NCBI RefSeq assembly: GCF_036195325.1
Contig: NZ_CP108101.1
Span: 4,526,001 to 4,590,000 of the forward strand
Length of the DNA: 64,000 nucleotides
Direction: 5' to 3'
From: Streptomyces sp. NBC_00234
Lineage (GTDB): Bacteria > Actinomycetota > Actinomycetes > Streptomycetales > Streptomycetaceae
The notes beneath the pieces were generated by a model, which was given only the letters and a program-made list of their open reading frames with translations, made no database searches and was not told the origin of the DNA. Below, piece after piece: positions 59,880-64,000 of this stretch (position 1 is the first letter of the stretch; each line of letters opens with the position of its first letter). A program made the translations under genes and the position numbers.

Positions 59880-60320
59880 ATGCCTGACCTGATCCACGAC
59901 GGCGACAGTGCAGCCGCCGTGAGCTCCCTTCGCTCCGCCGTGATGCTGCTGAGCCGACGTCTGAAGCACCAGCGCGTCGACGAGTCGCTGAGCCCCACCG
60001 AGATGTCGGTGCTCGGCACTCTCGCCCGCTGCGGTTCCGCCACCCCTGGTGAGCTGGCCCGCAAGGAGCACGTACAGCCCCCGTCGATGACCCGCATCGT
60101 CGCGTTGCTGGAAGCGAAGGGACTGGTCCGGCTGGAGCCGCACCCCGACGACCGTCGGCAGAAGATGGTCAGCCAGACCGAGCAGGCGGAAGCCATGCTC
60201 GAAGAGAGCCGCTCCAAGCGGAACGTCTGGCTCGCCAACCTCGCCGAGGGCCTGGACGAGGACGAGTGGGCGACGCTGCGGGCCGCAGCGCCCGTGCTGG
60301 AGAAGCTCGCCCACATGTGA
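59880..60320 (+). CDS. MarR-family regulator upstream of DHA3 exporter
   Basis: The 146-residue protein has a typical MarR fold. HTH: SLSPTEMSVLGTLARCGSAT, PSMTRIVALLEAKGLVR; wing: PHPDDRRQKMVSQTEQAE. The PPSMTRIVA recognition helix and DRRQ are close to mycobacterial Rv0880. It precedes an MFS gene by 91 bp and may repress it. Upstream, GTAATGAGTTAC is the candidate operator. The ATG gives the compact form that matches the family length. Confidence 0.92.
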   Translation: MPDLIHDGDSAAAVSSLRSAVMLLSRRLKHQRVDESLSPTEMSVLGTLARCGSATPGELARKEHVQPPSMTRIVALLEAKGLVRLEPHPDDRRQKMVSQTEQAEAMLEESRSKRNVWLANLAEGLDEDEWATLRAAAPVLEKLAHM

Positions 60321-60411
60321 CCTACGGGCGCCACCGGACCGATCACCGGAGCGCCCGCTGTCACGTCCCCGTCACGCAGCACGCCGTATATGCCCGAGGA
60401 GGCGAACCCTT

Positions 60412-61746
60412 TTGAGTACGGGATCCGGAGCAGACTCCGCCCCCGCACCGACTTCCACCCACGAGAGCAAGCCCGGCGGGACCTTCTCGTCGCTGAAGAT
60501 CCGTAACTACCGCCTGTTCGCCACGGGCGCCGTGATCTCCAACACCGGTACCTGGATGTCCCGCATCACGCAGGACTGGCTCGTCCTGAGCCTCACCGGG
60601 TCCGCCACCGCCGTCGGCATCACGACGGCGCTGCAGTTCCTCCCGATGCTTCTCTTCGGTCTGTACGGCGGTGTCATCGCCGACCGTCTCCCGAAGAAGC
60701 AGATCCTGCTCGTCAGCCAGGCCATGCTCGGCCTGTGCGGCCTCGCGCTGGCCGCCCTCACGCTCTCCGGCGCCGTCGAGGTCTGGCACGTCTATCTGAT
60801 CGCCTTCCTGCTCGGCATGGTCACCGTGGTCGACAACCCGGCCCGCCAGTCGTTCGTCTCCGAGATGGTCGGTCCCGCGCAGCTGCGCAACGCGGTCAGC
60901 CTGAACTCCGCCAACTTCCAGTCCGCCCGGCTGATCGGCCCCGCCGTCGCGGGTGTACTGATCACGACGGTCGGCAGTGGCTGGGCCTTCATGTTCAACG
61001 GGCTGTCCTTCCTCGCCCCGCTCGTCTGCCTGCTGATGATGCGGGCGAGCGAGATGCACGCCTCCGTGACGGTGCCGCGCGCCAAGGGGCAGCTGCGGGA
61101 GGGCCTGCGGTACGTCTCCGGCCGCCCGGAGCTGATCTGGCCGATCGTCCTGGTCGGCTTCGTCGGCACCTTCGGTTTCAACTTCCCGATCTGGCTGACG
61201 GCCTTCGCGGACGAGATCTTCCACGGCGGCGCCGGGATGTACTCGTTCTTCAACATCCTCATGGCGCTGGGCTCCCTCGCCGGGGCGCTCCTCTCCGCCC
61301 GCCGCCGTTCCACACGGCTGAGGATGCTGGTGATCGCGGCCACCGCGTTCGGTCTCCTGGAGATCACCGCGTCCCTGTCCCCGTCCGTCTGGCTGTTCTC
61401 GCTCCTGCTGGTCCCGATCGGCATGCTCGGCCTGACGACGAACATCACCGCGAACACGAGCGTCCAGATGGCCGCCGATCCGGAGATGCGCGGCCGGGTG
61501 ATGAGCCTGTACATGATGGTGTTCGCCGGCGGTACGCCGGTGGGGGCCCCGATCGTCGGCTGGATCAGTGACGCCTACGGCGTCCGGACCGGTATGGCGG
61601 CCGGCGGTGTCTTCTCGCTGGTCGCAGCCCTGGGCGTCGGCTTCATGCTGGCCCGCGTCGGCGGCCTGCGCCTGAAGGTCGACCTGCGCCCCGGCCACCC
61701 GCACGTGCGGTTCGTCCCGCGCGAGCAACTGGCAACAGCGGCGTGA
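60412..61746 (+). CDS. DHA3-type MFS efflux transporter
   Basis: The 444-residue protein has twelve membrane segments after a 30-residue Ser/Pro-rich leader. DHA3 landmarks are NYRLFATGAVISNTGTWMSR, ITQDWLVLSLTGSATAVG, VVDNPARQSFVSEMVGP, LNSANFQSARLIGPAVAG, and GRVMSLYMMVFAGGTPVGAP. It exports an unknown compound. It starts with TTG at 60412 behind a clear GAGGAGG (8 bp spacing). It follows the MarR gene and is likely its target. A perfect 23 bp stem follows. Confidence 0.92.
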   Translation: MSTGSGADSAPAPTSTHESKPGGTFSSLKIRNYRLFATGAVISNTGTWMSRITQDWLVLSLTGSATAVGITTALQFLPMLLFGLYGGVIADRLPKKQILLVSQAMLGLCGLALAALTLSGAVEVWHVYLIAFLLGMVTVVDNPARQSFVSEMVGPAQLRNAVSLNSANFQSARLIGPAVAGVLITTVGSGWAFMFNGLSFLAPLVCLLMMRASEMHASVTVPRAKGQLREGLRYVSGRPELIWPIVLVGFVGTFGFNFPIWLTAFADEIFHGGAGMYSFFNILMALGSLAGALLSARRRSTRLRMLVIAATAFGLLEITASLSPSVWLFSLLLVPIGMLGLTTNITANTSVQMAADPEMRGRVMSLYMMVFAGGTPVGAPIVGWISDAYGVRTGMAAGGVFSLVAALGVGFMLARVGGLRLKVDLRPGHPHVRFVPREQLATAA

Positions 61747-61755
61747 TCCGCTGAA

Positions 61756-61804
61756 CGAACGGCGGCTGCCCCCTCCCGGACCGGGAGGGGGCAGCCGCCG
61801 TTCG
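61756..61804. terminator. Perfect 23 bp stem terminator with 3 nt loop
   Basis: Arms 61756-61778 and 61782-61804 are fully complementary, loop GAC. It serves the DHA3 transporter (+) and the convergent Uma2 gene (-). Confidence 0.93.
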
Positions 61805-61816
61805 CGGGCGGAGAGG

Positions 61817-62401
61817 TCAGTCGCGGGGGAAGTCGCCGGTCTTCAAGGTCAGGCCGACCACGGTTCCCGTCAGGTCGATCGGATCACCGAAGCCGAGGCT
61901 CAGCACACTGTGATACCCGTCGTCCTTCGGGAGCGTGTGGAGGTGCCATGTGCCGGTGTAGGGGTCGGCGACGAGGTAGACGGGCACGCCGGCGACCGCG
62001 TACGTGGCCTTCTTGGAGCCGTAGTCGTTGGCGGCAGTGTCCTTCGAGATCACCTCGGCCACCAACTCGATGTCCTGATAGCGCCACCGGCCCTTCTCGT
62101 CCTTCGCGGCACCCTCCGCCAGGGCGACGACGTCGGAGGCGAAGCCATTGAGCCGCCCGGGGAAGTCGATGCGTACGTCGGACTTCAGTTGCTTCCGCGC
62201 GTACCCGGCTCGCAGTTGCTCGACGATGTCGAAGATGATCTCCCAGTGGGTGTCCCGCTGGGGCGACATGAAGATGTTCCCCTCGACGATCTCGACCTTG
62301 AATCCCTCGGGGGTGGGCTCAAGCCACTCGAACATCATGTCGAGTGTGCGCTCGTCGCTCTCTTCGGCCATCTCGATCCTGTCGGTGTCGACGACGGTCA
62401 T
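61817..62401 (-). CDS. Uma2-family (PD-(D/E)XK-like) protein
   Basis: The 194-residue protein has the Uma2 core: VEIVEGNIFMSPQRDTHWEI, DVRIDFPGRLNGFASDVVAL, and LVAEVISKDTAANDYGSKKA. The E(V)I..D..K arrangement is the predicted nuclease-like active site: Asp in PGRLNGFASDVV and Glu-x-x-Ser-Lys (EVISK). These proteins are very abundant in Streptomyces, and their substrate is unknown. The ATG at 62399-62401 begins MTVVDTDR. It is divergent from thpR. Confidence 0.9.
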   Translation of the reverse strand: MTVVDTDRIEMAEESDERTLDMMFEWLEPTPEGFKVEIVEGNIFMSPQRDTHWEIIFDIVEQLRAGYARKQLKSDVRIDFPGRLNGFASDVVALAEGAAKDEKGRWRYQDIELVAEVISKDTAANDYGSKKATYAVAGVPVYLVADPYTGTWHLHTLPKDDGYHSVLSLGFGDPIDLTGTVVGLTLKTGDFPRD

Positions 62402-62502
62402 CGTGGCGCTCCTCCCCGCCGCCGCACGGGCGCGCGGACAGCCGCGTAGTACAACGATACGCACGGTGACCCGGACACGCCGGGAGCTGCCAGACTCCGC
62501 GC

Positions 62503-63066
62503 ATGAGACTGTTCGCCGCCGTCCTGCCGCCCGCCGAGGCCGTCGAGGAGCTGCACCGGGCCGTTGTCCCGGTCCGGGCGCTGCCCGGTGCCGTCAACCT
62601 CCGCTGGACCGCCCGGGAGGGCTGGCACTACACGCTCGCCTTTCTCGGCGAGGTGGACGAGGAGCTGCTCCCCGAGCTGTACGGGCGGATGGAACGCGCC
62701 GCCCGGCGCACCGAACCATTCCCCCTGCGCGTCCACGGCGCCGGCCGGTTCGACGGACGGGCGCTGTGGGCCGGGGCCGCGGGCGGGCTCGACAGCCTGC
62801 GGCGGCTCGCCGAACGGGCCGACGCGGCGGCCCGCAGGTCCGGTGTGCCCATGGAGGAGCACCGCCGCTACACCGCGCACCTGACGCTTGCCCGGAGCCG
62901 GGTCCAGGCCGACCTGACCCCGTACACCGCCGCCCTCGAAGGCTTCGAGGGGATGCACTGGGAGGCCGACGAGCTGAGTCTCGTACGCAGCAGGCTGCCC
63001 GTGGACGGGGTGCCGGGCGAGCAGCCGCGCTACGAGGTCGTGCGGGCCTGGCCGCTGGGACGCTGA
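62503..63066 (+). CDS. thpR: RNA 2',3'-cyclic phosphodiesterase
   Basis: The 187-residue protein is a 2H phosphoesterase: the two catalytic HxT motifs are His42-Tyr-Thr44 (WHYTLAFLGE) and His126-Leu-Thr128 (AHLTLARS). The start MRLFAAVLPP is typical. It opens 2',3'-cyclic phosphates on RNA ends, and the E. coli relative also forms RNA 2'-5' bonds. Length and motif spacing are normal for the family. It lies 22 bp before the tiny SGM_5486-type gene. Confidence 0.93.
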   Translation: MRLFAAVLPPAEAVEELHRAVVPVRALPGAVNLRWTAREGWHYTLAFLGEVDEELLPELYGRMERAARRTEPFPLRVHGAGRFDGRALWAGAAGGLDSLRRLAERADAAARRSGVPMEEHRRYTAHLTLARSRVQADLTPYTAALEGFEGMHWEADELSLVRSRLPVDGVPGEQPRYEVVRAWPLGR

Positions 63067-63088
63067 GCGGTGCGGTTACGCTCGACGG

Positions 63089-63178
63089 GTGGACCCGAAG
63101 ACCAGAAACCGCATCATGGCCGCCGTGCTCGTGCTCATGTTCGTCGTCGTAGCCGTGGCGGCAGCCGTCGGAGCATGA
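63089..63178 (+). CDS. 29-residue single-TM protein, SGM_5486 family
   Basis: The product is only 29 residues: a short basic start (VDPKTRNRIM) and one hydrophobic helix (AAVLVLMFVVVAVAAAVGA). I recall this as the SGM_5486 family, a transporter-associated micro-protein conserved in streptomycetes. It starts with GTG at 63089, 22 bp after thpR, and ends with TGA at 63176-63178. It has normal coding GC at third positions. It is easily missed by gene finders because of its length. The membrane orientation is N-in by the positive-inside rule. Confidence 0.75.
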   Translation: MDPKTRNRIMAAVLVLMFVVVAVAAAVGA

Positions 63179-63202
63179 CGACGGCCGCCCGGCCGTATCC
63201 GA

Positions 63203-64000
63203 CTACCAGGCGAAGTTCTCCGGGGACGGCCCCGGGCCCGGGAAGATCTCTTCCAGTGAGGCCAGCACCTCGTCCGGAAGCTCCAGCTCGATCGCACGCA
63301 GTGCCGAGTCGAGCTGTTCCTGTGTGCGCGGGCCGCTGATCGGCCCGGTCACGCCCGGCCGGGTCAGCAGCCAGGCCAGACCCACCTCGCCGGGTTCGAG
63401 ACCGTGCTTGTCGAGCAGGTCCTCGTACGCCTGGACCTGCGCCCGCACCTTCGGATCGGCCAGCGCCTCGCCGGACCGCCCCGAGGTGGACCGGGCGCCG
63501 CCGCCCTCGCGCTCCTTGCGGAGCGCGCCGCCGAGCAGCCCGCCGTGCAGCGGCGACCACGGGATCACCCCGAGGCCGTACTCCTGCGCGGCCGGAATGA
63601 CCTCCATCTCGGCACCGCGCTGCATCAGGTTGTAGATGCACTGCTCGCTGACCAGACCGTACGAACCGAGCCGCCTGGCCGTCTCGTTCGCCTGGGCGAT
63701 CCCCCACCCGGGGAAGTTCGACGAGCCCGCGTACAGGATCTTGCCCTGCTGGATCAGTACGTCGATGGCCTGCCAGATCTCCTCGACCGGGGTCGACCGG
63801 TCGATGTGGTGGAACTGGTACAGGTCGATGTGGTCGGTCTGGAGCCGCTTGAGGCTGGCGTCGACCGCCCGGCGGATGTTGAGTGCGGAGAGCTTGTCGT
63901 GGTTCGGCCAGGCATCCCCGTCGGCCGCCATGTTGCCGTAGACCTTGGTGGCGAGGACGACCTTGTCGCGGCGGTCGCCGCCCTCGGCGAACCAGGTGCC
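63203..64000 (-). CDS. Aldo/keto reductase, N-terminus outside window
   Basis: About 265 residues of an aldo/keto reductase are visible, read from base 64000. Landmarks are KVVLATKVYGNM (with the catalytic Lys region), DHIDLYQFHHIDRSTPVEEI (His-containing active-site strand), GKILYAGSSNFPGWGIAQAN, SEQCIYNLMQRG, and GVTGPISGPRTQEQLD, the NADPH-binding end. The C-terminus GPSPENFAW is close to those of Streptomyces AKRs. It reduces aldehydes or ketones with NADPH; the substrate is unknown. The N-terminal part, about 60 residues, lies beyond the window edge. Confidence 0.93.
   Translation of the reverse strand, partial: GTWFAEGGDRRDKVVLATKVYGNMAADGDAWPNHDKLSALNIRRAVDASLKRLQTDHIDLYQFHHIDRSTPVEEIWQAIDVLIQQGKILYAGSSNFPGWGIAQANETARRLGSYGLVSEQCIYNLMQRGAEMEVIPAAQEYGLGVIPWSPLHGGLLGGALRKEREGGGARSTSGRSGEALADPKVRAQVQAYEDLLDKHGLEPGEVGLAWLLTRPGVTGPISGPRTQEQLDSALRAIELELPDEVLASLEEIFPGPGPSPENFAW

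Overview
The window is a 64 kb piece of a Streptomyces chromosome. Coding sequences are very GC-rich, with G or C at most third positions. GTG and TTG starts are frequent, neighbouring genes often overlap by 4 bp, and actinomycete-only families are common (DUF397 with its XRE partner, DUF3027, DUF2530, the 29-residue SGM_5486 family, DUF4031). Both edge genes are cut: groEL enters at the left and an aldo/keto reductase leaves at the right. I found no rRNA, tRNA, CRISPR array, prophage, insertion sequence or biosynthetic cluster. This is mostly core chromosome with accessory insertions.

Bases 1-13.9 kb: groEL end with a UUCG-loop terminator, a polytopic membrane protein, an excalibur-type secreted protein, an HTH regulator, a MarR regulator divergent from a DMT exporter/NAD(P)-binding protein pair, a secreted ricin-type lectin, small proteins, an XRE/DUF397 locus and uncharacterised proteins. 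Bases 14-17.6 kb: a murR-murQ-murP set for taking up and cleaving N-acetylmuramic acid, preceded by a perfect 11-5-11 palindrome. Bases 17.6-20.2 kb: small conserved proteins, a Cmx-type chloramphenicol exporter and an HD-domain protein.

Bases 20.4-24 kb and 37.4-41.1 kb hold two copies, in opposite orientation, of one three-gene cassette: DUF4097 beta-repeat protein, DrrA-type ATPase, ABC-2 permease, then a shared stem-loop. Parts of the copies are base-for-base identical. The regulators differ: copy 1 faces a GbsR/MarR protein with a transposase-like HTH, while copy 2 follows a ribbon-helix-helix protein whose upstream region carries 14 TGGCGCCA-like motifs, mostly one helical turn apart.

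Between the cassettes lie copA (with a CsoR-type palindrome) divergent from cutC, a secreted protein, a HelD-like helicase, and XPB helicase with its helicase-associated partner. Bases 41.1-44 kb: an iron-siderophore-type ABC importer without its binding protein. Bases 44-64 kb: a block also familiar from mycobacteria (cold-shock protein, futalosine-pathway menaquinone genes mqnD and mqnB, DUF2771 lipoprotein, MFS, DUF3027, CtpE-type Ca2+ ATPase, DUF2530, MarR), then a purine/xanthine-type permease, DHA3 exporter, Uma2, ThpR and the aldo/keto reductase.
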